Shown here: positions 36,447-44,678 of the stretch, piece by piece | How the letters are laid out: the number at the start of each line of letters is the position of its first letter | Numbering within the stretch: position 1 is the first letter of the stretch | Source of the DNA: Betaproteobacteria bacterium | GTDB taxonomy: Bacteria; Pseudomonadota; Gammaproteobacteria; Burkholderiales; Burkholderiaceae_C | DNA: 64,000 nt | Assembly (NCBI GenBank): GCA_009927195.1 | Contig: RFNL01000372.1 | Coordinates: 11,480-75,479 of the forward strand | Reading direction: 5' to 3' | Notes under the pieces: model-generated | What the model was told of the DNA's origin: nothing | The model's input: only the letters and a program-made list of their open reading frames with translations | The model's database searches: none | Position numbers and translations under genes: made by a program

Positions 36447-36914
36447 TTAAGCATTTAAGGCAACAGCACCTTGCTGAACTGCTTTGACAATGTTTTGATA
36501 GCCAGTGCATCGGCAAAGGTTACCCTCTAGCTGCTCACGAATCACTTCTTCACTGGCATTGGGATGGCGTTTGCACAAATCAATGGCACTCAAGACCATC
36601 CCTGGGGTACAAAAACCACATTGGAGACCATGGCAATCCTTAAAAGCTGATTGCATGGGATGCAGAGATCCGTCTGCACTGGCCAGCCCTTCAATGGTGG
36701 TAATTTGAGCGCCATCCACTTGCGCCAATAAAACGTTGCAAGACTTGATGGCATTTCCATTGACGATCACTGTGCAGGCTCCACATTGCGCCGTATCACA
36801 ACCCACATGTGTACCGGTTAATTTGAGTTCTTCGCGGATTGCTTGCACCAACAAAAGGTTGGGAGGTGTGTCCAGTTGGTGTGATTTACCGTTGACGGTG
36901 ACCTGAACTTTCAT
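36447..36914 (-). CDS. coxS: Molybdenum hydroxylase [2Fe-2S] small subunit (CoxS)
   Basis: A 155-residue iron-sulfur subunit. The plant-ferredoxin-type cluster is bound by C39, C44, C47 (CDTAQCGAC) and C59. The second cluster is bound by C99, C102 (CGFC) and C134, C136 (CRC). It carries electrons from the molybdenum site to FAD. It is the first gene of the minus-strand run, and an inverted-repeat-rich promoter region lies upstream. Confidence 0.95.
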   Translation of the reverse strand: MKVQVTVNGKSHQLDTPPNLLLVQAIREELKLTGTHVGCDTAQCGACTVIVNGNAIKSCNVLLAQVDGAQITTIEGLASADGSLHPMQSAFKDCHGLQCGFCTPGMVLSAIDLCKRHPNASEEVIREQLEGNLCRCTGYQNIVKAVQQGAVALNA

Positions 36915-37050
36915 TGCTGACTCCTGTTGAAATTTAACGCGATCTGGGATGATTCACGGGACATAAGATGAAGTAGAACATCGAAGCATTGAAATGACTT
37001 AAGTGAAAACCCTCAATTGCGCTGATTGCCAAATGCATCAATGATGAGTT

Positions 37051-37107
37051 CTTATTTTTATAAGTCTTGTGGGAATCAAGACGATGCACTTCAAGGTTAG
37101 ACTTGAA
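37051..37107. repeat. Three consecutive inverted repeats in the coxS upstream region
   Basis: CTTAT/ATAAG (37051-37055 with 37060-37064), GTCTTG/CAAGAC (37064-37069 with 37077-37082) and TTCAAG/CTTGAA (37090-37095 with 37102-37107) are perfect arms with loops of 4-7 bases. They lie between two divergent genes (coxS and the 47-residue protein). They may be operators or RNA hairpins. The factor is unknown. Confidence 0.35.
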
Positions 37108-37151
37108 TCCAGTGTGTGCATTTGCGCAAACTCCTAACTGAGGGATACGTC

Positions 37152-37295
37152 ATGGCAAAGGGTCAGCAAAAGTCAAATAAAGAGACAAAAAAGCCCAAAA
37201 AAGACAATTCGGCTCCCAAGGTGTTGAGTGGGGAACCTGTTCGGGCGACCGTGACAACCACAATCATTCCGCGTGGAAAAGACAAGGGCAAATGA
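37152..37295 (+). CDS. Short lysine-rich conserved protein
   Basis: A 47-residue reading frame begins MAKGQQKSNKETKKPKKDNS and ends PRGKDKGK. This opening is shared by a small basic protein of unknown role that I recall from many Burkholderiales. GAGG lies eight bases before the ATG, a good spacing. The residues are mostly Lys, Asn, Gln and Ser, so it is likely unstructured and may bind nucleic acid, though that is inference. It stands alone between the coxS and oxidoreductase genes. Confidence 0.65.
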   Translation: MAKGQQKSNKETKKPKKDNSAPKVLSGEPVRATVTTTIIPRGKDKGK

Positions 37296-37354
37296 AATCA
37301 GACAAGCAGCGATCACAAATTCCAGTTTGACCAACAATCAGTGAGAGTCATTTG

Positions 37355-38341
37355 ATGAAGTTCATCTCGCATGGGTCTGGTGGTGGACCCGATGTGTTGT
37401 GCGTTCAAGAGACAGATGTCCCTGCAATCAAGCCAGGGGAAATCCTCATCAAAGTAGCGTATGCGGGGGTCAATCGGCCGGATTGCGCGCAAAGAAGCGG
37501 CCGTTACCCCCCACCGCCTGGCGCTTCGCCCATCATGGGGCTCGAGGTCTCAGGCCAGATTCAAGCCTTGGGTGAGGGTGTATCTGGCTGGTCCTTGGGC
37601 GATTGGGTTTGTGCACTTTGCAATGGAGGCGGTTACGCAGAATTCGTTGCAGTGCCTGCAGGTCAAGCCCTGAAAATCCCATCGGGCATGAGCCTTTTGG
37701 GTGCGGCTGCATTGCCTGAAAACTACTTTACAGTTTGGGTCAATGTATTTCAAAGAGGACGACTACAAAAAGGTGAGTTGCTTTTGGTCCATGGCGGATC
37801 ATCGGGCATTGGTTTGACCGCAATTCAACTGGGCCATGAGTGGGGGGCCAAGGTTTATTGCACCGTGGGCAATGATGAAAAAGGTCAAGCCTGTATGAAT
37901 GCTGGTGCAGTCGCTGCCATCAATTACAAAACCCAAGATTTCTTGGCGGAAATTCAAAGACTGACTGATGGTCACGGTGTCAATATGGTCTTGGATATGG
38001 TGGGTGGGGACTACGTAGATCGCAATCTCAAGGCACTCGCCATGGATGGCCGATTGGTCCAAATCGCTTTTTTAAGGGGTGCCAAAGCCAGCATGGACTT
38101 GACCCCTTTGATGGTGAAACGAATCGTTTATACCGGCTCTACACTAAGGCCACGCACCCCAGCAGAAAAAGCCTTGATAGCCAGTGAATTGCAAGCGCAA
38201 GTTTGGCCCATCCTGTCTCAGGGAAGGGCAAGACCGATCATTCATGAAGTTTTTGAACTCGATCAAGCTGCCCTGGCCCATGAATTGATGGAGTCTTCCG
38301 CGCACATTGGAAAAATCATGTTGAAAGTCTGTGGCGAGTAA
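37355..38341 (+). CDS. NAD(P)H:quinone oxidoreductase, zinc-free MDR family (PIG3-like)
   Basis: A 328-residue medium-chain reductase. The N-terminal GroES-like domain includes YAGVNRPDCAQRSGRYPPPPG, in part NRPDCAQRSGRYP, the PIG3 quinone-reductase pattern. The NADPH-binding Rossmann motif is VHGGSSGIGLTAIQLG (about 146-161). Zinc ligands of alcohol dehydrogenases are absent. ATG 37355 is chosen over the TTG just before it. It stands alone, 193 bases before the bactofilin genes. It reduces quinones or related carbonyls in the cytoplasm. Confidence 0.88.
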   Translation: MKFISHGSGGGPDVLCVQETDVPAIKPGEILIKVAYAGVNRPDCAQRSGRYPPPPGASPIMGLEVSGQIQALGEGVSGWSLGDWVCALCNGGGYAEFVAVPAGQALKIPSGMSLLGAAALPENYFTVWVNVFQRGRLQKGELLLVHGGSSGIGLTAIQLGHEWGAKVYCTVGNDEKGQACMNAGAVAAINYKTQDFLAEIQRLTDGHGVNMVLDMVGGDYVDRNLKALAMDGRLVQIAFLRGAKASMDLTPLMVKRIVYTGSTLRPRTPAEKALIASELQAQVWPILSQGRARPIIHEVFELDQAALAHELMESSAHIGKIMLKVCGE

Positions 38342-38425
38342 CGGTTGTCGTGGTTTTCACCCCGCATCCTGTTTACCAATATGAAAAAAGAATGCTTGAT
38401 TGATGTCACAAATTTGATCATCTCG

Positions 38426-38457
38426 TTGGCGTTATCAGCGCAATGTTGCTCTACAAT
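38426..38457 (+). promoter_or_regulatory. Possible promoter of the bactofilin genes
   Basis: TTGGCG (38426-38431) and TACAAT (38452-38457) lie 78 bases before the bactofilin ATG in an AT-rich intergenic stretch. The 20-base spacing is longer than normal, so the pair is only a candidate. Confidence 0.3.
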
Positions 38458-38534
38458 AGTGTGAAAACGCTATTTCATGACTTAAAAAATGCATGCGTTT
38501 CACTTATTTTTCCCTCCTGGAATGAAAGATCAAC

Positions 38535-38882
38535 ATGTCGAATGCACTGCTAGACAATCAAAGCATCACCATCGGTCAAGGTGTCACTTTCAAAGGTTCT
38601 TTAAATGTGCCCAGCAAAGCCATTATCAATGGCACAGTTGATGGTGATCTCACGGCAGATGAATTGGAAATCGGTCCAACTGGAAAAATCACTGGGTTGA
38701 TCACTGCCCGAAAAATTGATGTGCAAGGTGAATTACACCAAGTCATTACCTGCAAGGATCACCTGATGATTCGTTCCACCGGAAAAGTCAGTGGCGCCAT
38801 TGAATACTCCGAAATCGAAATTGAGCGGGGTGGTCAATTCCGCGGGGAAATGAAACAAGTGGGCATCAAAACTTTTGGTTGA
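38535..38882 (+). CDS. Bactofilin, first copy
   Basis: A 115-residue bactofilin. The short polar N-terminus is followed by the beta-helical core with repeated G-x-hydrophobic turns (VTFKGSLNVPSKAIINGTVDGDL, in part KAIINGTVDGDL). Bactofilins polymerise without nucleotide into cytoskeletal filaments that scaffold cell-wall or polarity proteins. A similar gene lies at 39588, with a DUF4337 gene between. A ribosome-binding GAAAGA precedes the ATG. The C-terminus is slightly longer than the second copy. Confidence 0.92.
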   Translation: MSNALLDNQSITIGQGVTFKGSLNVPSKAIINGTVDGDLTADELEIGPTGKITGLITARKIDVQGELHQVITCKDHLMIRSTGKVSGAIEYSEIEIERGGQFRGEMKQVGIKTFG

Positions 38883-38980
38883 TCAAGCCAGTCAAACCTT
38901 TTGAAGTATATGCTGGGGGTTGGTCGAGTAAAAAATTGGGTGTTGTGCTGATAGGATCAGGGTTTTTTTGAGAGGCAGTC

Positions 38981-39553
38981 ATGGAATCAACAAATCCCGA
39001 AGAGTTACTCGAAACGCATTCAGATCCCTTTAAATCTCGATGTGCTTTATTGGTATCCATTTTGGCAATGGTCTTGGCATTGGCCAGTTTAGGTGGCAGT
39101 AACGCCTCCAAGGAAGCCACCATGCACAATATCTTGGCTGCCAACGCATATGCTTTCTATCAGGCCAAAAACATCCGGCAAACCAGTTATAAACTGGCTG
39201 CTGACGACTTTCAAGTCATGTTGGCAACTGAAAAATTAACTCCAGCTGTTCGTGATTTGCTGGAAAACAAGTTGCAGTCGTATAAAAAAAATATAGACCG
39301 ATATGAGTCCGAGCCTGAAACCAAAGAAGGCAAAAAAGAATTGATGCTGCAAGCCAAAGAACATGAGCACGAACGTGATTTGGCTTTGAGGCGTGACCCT
39401 TGGTTTGATTATGCCGAGGCCTTGCTGCAAATTGCAATTGTTTTGACCTCGGTTGCCTTGATCACCAGTGTTCGATTGTTGCTGGGTGTTTCCATGACTT
39501 TGGGTGCTTTGGGTGTATTTTGCACACTCAATGGTTATTTGCTCTTTGTTTAA
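38981..39553 (+). CDS. DUF4337 membrane protein
   Basis: A 190-residue protein with one hydrophobic helix near 23-40 and a C-terminal hydrophobic pair (about 146-162 and 168-189). The core NILAANAYAFYQAKNIRQTSY and YEAL-type FDYAEALLQIAIVL are DUF4337 features. The middle is charged and coiled-coil-like (about 85-130). Function unknown. It sits between two bactofilin genes, 98 and 34 bases away, so a role with the bactofilin filament at the membrane is reasonable inference. Confidence 0.85.
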   Translation: MESTNPEELLETHSDPFKSRCALLVSILAMVLALASLGGSNASKEATMHNILAANAYAFYQAKNIRQTSYKLAADDFQVMLATEKLTPAVRDLLENKLQSYKKNIDRYESEPETKEGKKELMLQAKEHEHERDLALRRDPWFDYAEALLQIAIVLTSVALITSVRLLLGVSMTLGALGVFCTLNGYLLFV

Positions 39554-39587
39554 ATCCCAACATTGATTTTCACAAAGGGCTTTGCAC

Positions 39588-39923
39588 ATGGCCACTTCTT
39601 TTTCTAATGATTTACCCAGTCTGACGATTGGTTCCGGGGTGACTGCCAAGGGGATTTTAAATGTTCCCGGGAAAGCAACCATCAACGGAACCATTGAGGG
39701 CGAACTGACAGCTGATGAGGTTCTTGTAGGAGAAACAGGAAAATTTAACGGAAAGTTGAAAGCACGCCGCGTAGAAGTTTTTGGCAAACTTGGCCAAGTC
39801 ATCGACTGTCAAGAGTCACTGATCATCAGACAATCGGGCAAGGTGAATGGAAGGCTCGACTATGCTGAAATAGAGATTGATAAAGGCGGCGAATTTGTTG
39901 GACAACTGAATAAACGCAAGTGA
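39588..39923 (+). CDS. Bactofilin, second copy
   Basis: A 111-residue bactofilin with the core GILNVPGKATINGTIEGEL and VDGR-like VEVFGKLGQVIDC repeats, close to the first copy in layout but not identical. AAAGGG lies eight bases before ATG 39588; the TTG at 39582 is too close to it. Four bases separate its stop from the next gene. Two different bactofilins may co-polymerise. Confidence 0.92.
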   Translation: MATSFSNDLPSLTIGSGVTAKGILNVPGKATINGTIEGELTADEVLVGETGKFNGKLKARRVEVFGKLGQVIDCQESLIIRQSGKVNGRLDYAEIEIDKGGEFVGQLNKRK

Positions 39924-39927
39924 TCTT

Positions 39928-40680
39928 ATGTCGGGATTGCTGGCATGGCCAATACCTGCATTGCTGATTTGGTCTGTTACCTGGCTTTTGTATATTTTCC
40001 TCAGCCATACCTCTCTGGCCATGCCCTGGCCCGGATTGATTCCTGTGATTCTGGGCGTTTTTCTGAGTGTTTTGGGCAGCACGCGAATGAGGCAGGCTTT
40101 GTTGGCTCTTGGATTTCCCTTGTCATGGTGGTTGACATCCTCTGTGACTTTACCCGCATGGTTCTGGCTGGCACCGTTGTTTGCGGCACTGCTGGTTTAT
40201 CCGGTTCATTCATGGAGGGATGCCCCCTTATTTCCAACCCCATTACAGGCGCTCATCAAACTTCCTCACAAAGCGCCATTGAAAGCAGGCTCAATCGTAT
40301 TTGATGCAGGCTGTGGTTTGGGCGATGGTTTAAAGGCACTCAAACTGGCTTATCCGATGGCAACTTTTTGGGGTGTCGATGCCAGTTGGCCGCTCAGATG
40401 GTTGGCGGCTTTGCGTTGTCCTTGGGCGCGCATCTGGCATGGTGATATTTGGACGCTGTCTTGGCGCCAATGTGACATGGTTTACTTCTTTCAGAGGCCT
40501 GAGTCCATGCCCCGTGCTGCCCAAAAAGCTTTTGACGAACTCAAACCTGGCGCTTGGTTGGTGAGTTTGGAATTTGAGGCCAAGGATTTAATTCCTACTG
40601 CGACCATTGAGGCCAGCGCCAACAGACCCATCTGGATGTATCAGCAACCCCTGAAATGGGTCCACCAGACTCATGATTGA
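39928..40680 (+). CDS. Membrane-anchored class I methyltransferase-like protein
   Basis: A 250-residue protein with three or four hydrophobic helices in the first about 95 residues, then a Rossmann methyltransferase domain. The SAM-binding motif I is IVFDAGCGLGDGLKAL (about 124-139), and FWGVDASWPLRW is the acidic loop after strand 2. The motif IV region reads DMVYFFQRPESM. The substrate is unknown. It follows a bactofilin by four bases and may be part of the same unit. Confidence 0.75.
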   Translation: MSGLLAWPIPALLIWSVTWLLYIFLSHTSLAMPWPGLIPVILGVFLSVLGSTRMRQALLALGFPLSWWLTSSVTLPAWFWLAPLFAALLVYPVHSWRDAPLFPTPLQALIKLPHKAPLKAGSIVFDAGCGLGDGLKALKLAYPMATFWGVDASWPLRWLAALRCPWARIWHGDIWTLSWRQCDMVYFFQRPESMPRAAQKAFDELKPGAWLVSLEFEAKDLIPTATIEASANRPIWMYQQPLKWVHQTHD

Positions 40681-40730
40681 TGATGGAAAATTTATTGAGA
40701 TGAACGTGGTCCAACCCAATTCAATGGCTT

Positions 40731-41333
40731 ATGCTTTACAACAAAAATGACGCCCAACTGCTTTTGATTTCCTGTCAGCTGTCTGTGCTGCAAAAAAGCT
40801 TTGAGGCCGAGGAAATTTCCAGCCAACTTGTAAAGTTGGTTCGTATTGCAAATATATTTCAATTGCCCATTTGGTCTGTCTTAAATTTACCCAAACTTTG
40901 GGGGGCGCAGATAGAAGCATTAATGCCTTTTTGTCCCCAACCAATAGAAAGCGCATCTTTCAACGCTGTGGATCTGTTGGCACCCATTTTGAATCCCTCT
41001 CACAGACCTGTCGGCGGAAATGCCCGCAGTCTGCCGAAACATCTTCAAAAGCAGATTGAGCCTGCTGAACCCGAACGCCCTGTCATCGTTTTGGCGGGTT
41101 GCATGGTCCACGTGGGCGTGATGCAAACTGCTCTTGCACTCATGGATGGCGGATATGAGCCATTGGTCGTGGTCGATGCATGTACCGCACCAAACACGAG
41201 AGACAGAGATGCCGCATTTGATCGTTTGGCTGCAGCGGGGGTGGAACTCACAACCGTGGAAATGTTGAGCTTGGAGTGGCTTCAATCCACTGAGGCTTCC
41301 GAATCCGCTGCCGTGCTCAATCAACTCTTCTGA
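40731..41333 (+). CDS. Isochorismatase-fold protein lacking the catalytic triad
   Basis: A 200-residue protein of the cysteine hydrolase (isochorismatase-like) superfamily. The region VIVLAGCMVHVGVMQTALALM aligns with family segment GIETHVCVLQTALDL. The catalytic Cys falls at the Gly of HVGVMQ, the Asp of the ID-Q motif reads Ser in ISCQ, and no Lys is seen before SASFNA. All three triad residues appear lost, so it is probably not an active hydrolase. It resembles ISOC1-like proteins. It lies 50 bases after the methyltransferase gene. Confidence 0.75.
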   Translation: MLYNKNDAQLLLISCQLSVLQKSFEAEEISSQLVKLVRIANIFQLPIWSVLNLPKLWGAQIEALMPFCPQPIESASFNAVDLLAPILNPSHRPVGGNARSLPKHLQKQIEPAEPERPVIVLAGCMVHVGVMQTALALMDGGYEPLVVVDACTAPNTRDRDAAFDRLAAAGVELTTVEMLSLEWLQSTEASESAAVLNQLF

Positions 41334-41717
41334 AATTTGCCACATAAATGTGGATCGAGAGGGTGGCCAGTCAGGTGGCGTGGCAGAAATTGTCATGACT
41401 TTGCCATCTTGATGCTGCCCCAGAACCAACATGCTATGGGAGTTCGCAAAGCCAATCGCTTTGCATGAAAGCGTAAATTTGACGACATCACCCGGATGGC
41501 ATGTCCTTCTGCCGTCAAGCAAATTCGATTTCAATTTCAAAGTAATCAATGGTTAATGTCACAAAATTGGCAGAAACCATGTTGTAAACCGTGCCACAAT
41601 GACTGCGTACCTAGGCCCTTCCCAGCCACAGTCGCATCCGCCAATCGGTTAAGCCGTGTCGCGGAAGGTTTCTTTCAACCAACTAATGCTCCCTCAAGGG
41701 GGGTGGAGGTCAGCGAA
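41334..41717. other. 384-base region before sucA without a convincing gene
   Basis: This gap holds an inverted repeat CCACAT-AA-ATGTGG at 41340-41353 just after the isochorismatase-like stop (no T tract), AT-rich sequence near 41520-41570, and a GGAGG ribosome-binding site at 41705-41709 for sucA. The sucA promoter should be here, but no consensus pair at normal spacing was found. A minus-strand frame crosses it but mostly mirrors the neighbouring gene. Confidence 0.5.
41340..41353. repeat. Inverted repeat CCACAT-AA-ATGTGG
   Basis: Two perfect 6-base arms with a 2-base spacer lie seven bases after the isochorismatase-like stop. There is no T tract, so an operator-type site is more likely than a terminator. 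Confidence 0.3.
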
Positions 41718-44597
41718 ATGAGTGATTCATCGCCTGGCGGCGTGTCCGTCTATCAAGCCTACTCTGGCAATACATACCTTTTTGGCGGCAACGCCCCTTA
41801 CGTCGAAGAGATGTATGAAAATTACCTGACCCATCCAGGTAGCGTTCCTGATTCTTGGCGCTCTTACTTTGATGCGCTTCAGCACATGAATGCGGCCGAT
41901 GGCAGCCATGCCAAGGATGTGGCGCACATGCCAGTGATCAATGCTTTTGCTGAGCGCGCAAAGTCAGGCGGTACGCGTGTTGTGATGGCCAGCAATGATG
42001 CCGAAATGGGCCGTAAAAGAACCGCCGCCCAACAACTGATCGCTGCCTATAGGAACGTTGGGCAAAGATGGGCAAACCTGGATCCACTTCAGAGGACCGA
42101 ACGCCCCAATATTCCAGAACTCGAACCAAGTTTCTATGGGTTTGCGGATGCCGATCAAGAAACCATTTTTGATACCAGCAATACCTTTTTTGGCCGCGAC
42201 AGAATGAGCCTGCGCGAGCTCATCAATGCCTTGCGTGAAACATATTGCGGGACATTGGGTTCTGAATACATGTACACCTCTGACATGGTGCAAAAGCGCT
42301 GGTGGCAACAAAAGTTGGAAAGCATACGCAGCAAACCAAATTTCACCGCTGAAAAGAAAAAACATATTTTGGAGAGACTGACCGCTGCTGAAGGTTTGGA
42401 GCGTTTCTTGCACACCAAATTTGTTGGTCAAAAACGCTTCTCTTTGGAAGGTGGTGAAAGTTTCATTGCCGCCATGGATGAGTTGATTCAAGGTGCAGGG
42501 TCTTTTGGCGTCCAAGAGGTGGTCATTGGCATGGCTCACCGCGGGCGCTTGAATGTGTTGGTCAACACCATGGGTAAGTTGCCCAAGGATCTCTTCGCTG
42601 AGTTTGATCACACAGCTCCCGAAGATTTGCCCGCTGGTGATGTCAAATACCACCAAGGCTTTAGCTCTGATGTAACGACCCCAGGTGGGCCGGTACACCT
42701 GTCTTTGGCATTTAACCCCTCTCATTTGGAAATCGTCAATCCCGTGGTTGAGGGGTCGGTTCGCGCTCGAATGGATCGCAGAGGGGACCCTAAAGGCGAC
42801 CAAGTATTGCCTGTGCTGGTGCACGGCGATGCCGCATTTGGGGGGCAAGGCGTGAATCAGGAAACCTTGGCTTTGGCCCAAACCAGGGGCTATACCACTG
42901 GCGGCACAGTGCACATCATCATCAATAACCAAATTGGATTCACCACTTCTGACCCCAGGGACATGCGATCCTCTGTGTTTTGTACCGATATTGTCAAAAT
43001 GGTTGAGGCCCCTGTTTTGCACGTGAATGGTGATGATCCCGAAGCGGTTGTTTTGGCCACTCAACTGGCCCTGGAGTTTCGCATGACCTTCCGCCAAGAT
43101 GTGGTGGTTGACATTACTTGTTTCCGCAAGCTGGGACATAACGAGCAAGACACGCCCAGCCTGACCCAACCGTTGATGTACAAAAAAATTGCGTCCCATC
43201 CCGGAACCCGCAAACTTTACGCCGATAGATTGACTGCGCAAGGTTTGGGCGATCAGCTGGGTGACGATATGGTGAAAGCCTATCGTTTGGCCCTGGACGA
43301 GGGTAGACACACCACGGATCCCGTCCTCACCAATTTCAAAACCAAGTTCACAGTGGATTGGTCACCCTACTTGAGTAAAAAATGGACCGATGTGGGAGAC
43401 ACGGCCATACCTTTGGCCGAGTGGAAGCGACTGGCTGAAAAAATCTCCACTTTACCGTCGACCATCACGCCACATCAATTGGTTAAAAAAGTTTATGACG
43501 ATCGTGCGGCAATGGGGCGGGGAGAGATCGCTGTCGATTGGGGCATGGGCGAACACATGGCTTTTGCTTCACTGGTCGCTTCAGGGTTTCCTGTTCGCTT
43601 ATCGGGCGAAGATTCTGGACGTGGCACTTTCACCCATCGTCACGCCGTGATCCATGATCAAAATCGTGAAAAATGGGACATAGGCACTTATGTTCCGCTG
43701 CAAAACGTCAGCGAAAAGCAAGCCCCTTTTGTGGTGATTGATTCCATTCTGTCTGAAGAAGCGGTTCTGGGATTTGAGTATGGGTATGCTTCAAACGATC
43801 CCAATACCTTGGTCATTTGGGAGGCTCAATTTGGCGATTTCGCCAACGGTGCACAAGTGGTGATTGATCAATTCATTGCCTCTGGCGAAGTCAAATGGGG
43901 CCGTGTGAACGGCATCACCTTGATGCTGCCCCACGGTTATGAGGGGCAAGGTCCTGAACACAGTTCCGCCAGAGTTGAACGTTTCATGCAATTGGCGGCC
44001 GATACCAATATGCAAATTGTTCAGCCCACCACCGCCAGCCAAATTTTTCATGTGCTGCGCCGCCAAATGGTCCGCAACTTGCGAAAACCATTGATCATCT
44101 TCACACCCAAATCCTTGCTCAGAAACAAAGATGCAGCCTCTCCCATCAATGAGTTCACCAAAGGTGGTTTTCAAACCATCATCCCAGACTCGGATCACGC
44201 TTTGGCCGAGAAAGTCACGCGAGTGGTGATTTGTTCTGGCAAGGTTTATTACGACTTGGCAAAAAAGCGTATAGAAAAAGGTCATGATGACACCGCCTTG
44301 TTGAGACTTGAACAGCTGTACCCCTTTCCTCACAAAAGCTTTTCTGCCGAACTCAAGAAGTACCCCAACGCTCAGGAAATTGTCTGGTGTCAAGACGAAC
44401 CTCAAAACCAAGGGGCTTGGTTTTTCATTCAACACAATCTCTATGAAAACATGTTGGACGGTCAAAAATTGGGTTATGCCGGAAGAGCCGCATCTGCCTC
44501 ACCAGCAGTGGGTTACTCACACCTGCATCAAGATCAGCAAAAAGCGCTGGTGGATGCAGCTTTTTCCAAGCTCAAAGGTTTCATACTTACCAAGTAA
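41718..44597 (+). CDS. sucA: 2-oxoglutarate dehydrogenase E1 component
   Basis: A 959-residue thiamine-diphosphate E1 of the TCA cycle that decarboxylates 2-oxoglutarate and passes succinyl to SucB. The start ATG 41718 has GGAGG eight bases upstream; a longer frame is possible but lacks such a site and family similarity. The N-terminus has the E2-binding SYLFGGNAPYVEEMYENYL-type segment (NTYLFGGNAPYVEEMY). The TPP site includes HGDAAFGGQG and IIINNQIGFTTS near 370-415. sucB follows after 81 bases, and lpdA after it. Confidence 0.97.
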   Translation: MSDSSPGGVSVYQAYSGNTYLFGGNAPYVEEMYENYLTHPGSVPDSWRSYFDALQHMNAADGSHAKDVAHMPVINAFAERAKSGGTRVVMASNDAEMGRKRTAAQQLIAAYRNVGQRWANLDPLQRTERPNIPELEPSFYGFADADQETIFDTSNTFFGRDRMSLRELINALRETYCGTLGSEYMYTSDMVQKRWWQQKLESIRSKPNFTAEKKKHILERLTAAEGLERFLHTKFVGQKRFSLEGGESFIAAMDELIQGAGSFGVQEVVIGMAHRGRLNVLVNTMGKLPKDLFAEFDHTAPEDLPAGDVKYHQGFSSDVTTPGGPVHLSLAFNPSHLEIVNPVVEGSVRARMDRRGDPKGDQVLPVLVHGDAAFGGQGVNQETLALAQTRGYTTGGTVHIIINNQIGFTTSDPRDMRSSVFCTDIVKMVEAPVLHVNGDDPEAVVLATQLALEFRMTFRQDVVVDITCFRKLGHNEQDTPSLTQPLMYKKIASHPGTRKLYADRLTAQGLGDQLGDDMVKAYRLALDEGRHTTDPVLTNFKTKFTVDWSPYLSKKWTDVGDTAIPLAEWKRLAEKISTLPSTITPHQLVKKVYDDRAAMGRGEIAVDWGMGEHMAFASLVASGFPVRLSGEDSGRGTFTHRHAVIHDQNREKWDIGTYVPLQNVSEKQAPFVVIDSILSEEAVLGFEYGYASNDPNTLVIWEAQFGDFANGAQVVIDQFIASGEVKWGRVNGITLMLPHGYEGQGPEHSSARVERFMQLAADTNMQIVQPTTASQIFHVLRRQMVRNLRKPLIIFTPKSLLRNKDAASPINEFTKGGFQTIIPDSDHALAEKVTRVVICSGKVYYDLAKKRIEKGHDDTALLRLEQLYPFPHKSFSAELKKYPNAQEIVWCQDEPQNQGAWFFIQHNLYENMLDGQKLGYAGRAASASPAVGYSHLHQDQQKALVDAAFSKLKGFILTK

Positions 44598-44678
44598 AAA
44601 CGCACTTTGGGGGTCTGTCCTGTGTCCGTCAAGAGGCCTGGATCCCTTTGCCAATGAACAATTTCAGGAAATCAAAAA

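Noticed and set aside
40920..41549. A 209-codon minus-strand reading frame before sucA
   Set aside because: Most of it mirrors the clear isochorismatase-fold gene on the plus strand, no family motif is recognised, and only the first about 70 codons lie in the gap.
41567..41600. TTGGCA plus CACAAT as a sucA promoter
   Set aside because: The spacing is 22 bases and the -10 match is poor.
41964..43310. A 448-codon minus-strand frame antisense to sucA
   Set aside because: sucA on the plus strand is unmistakable; this frame has no recognisable domain and arises from the codon bias of sucA.
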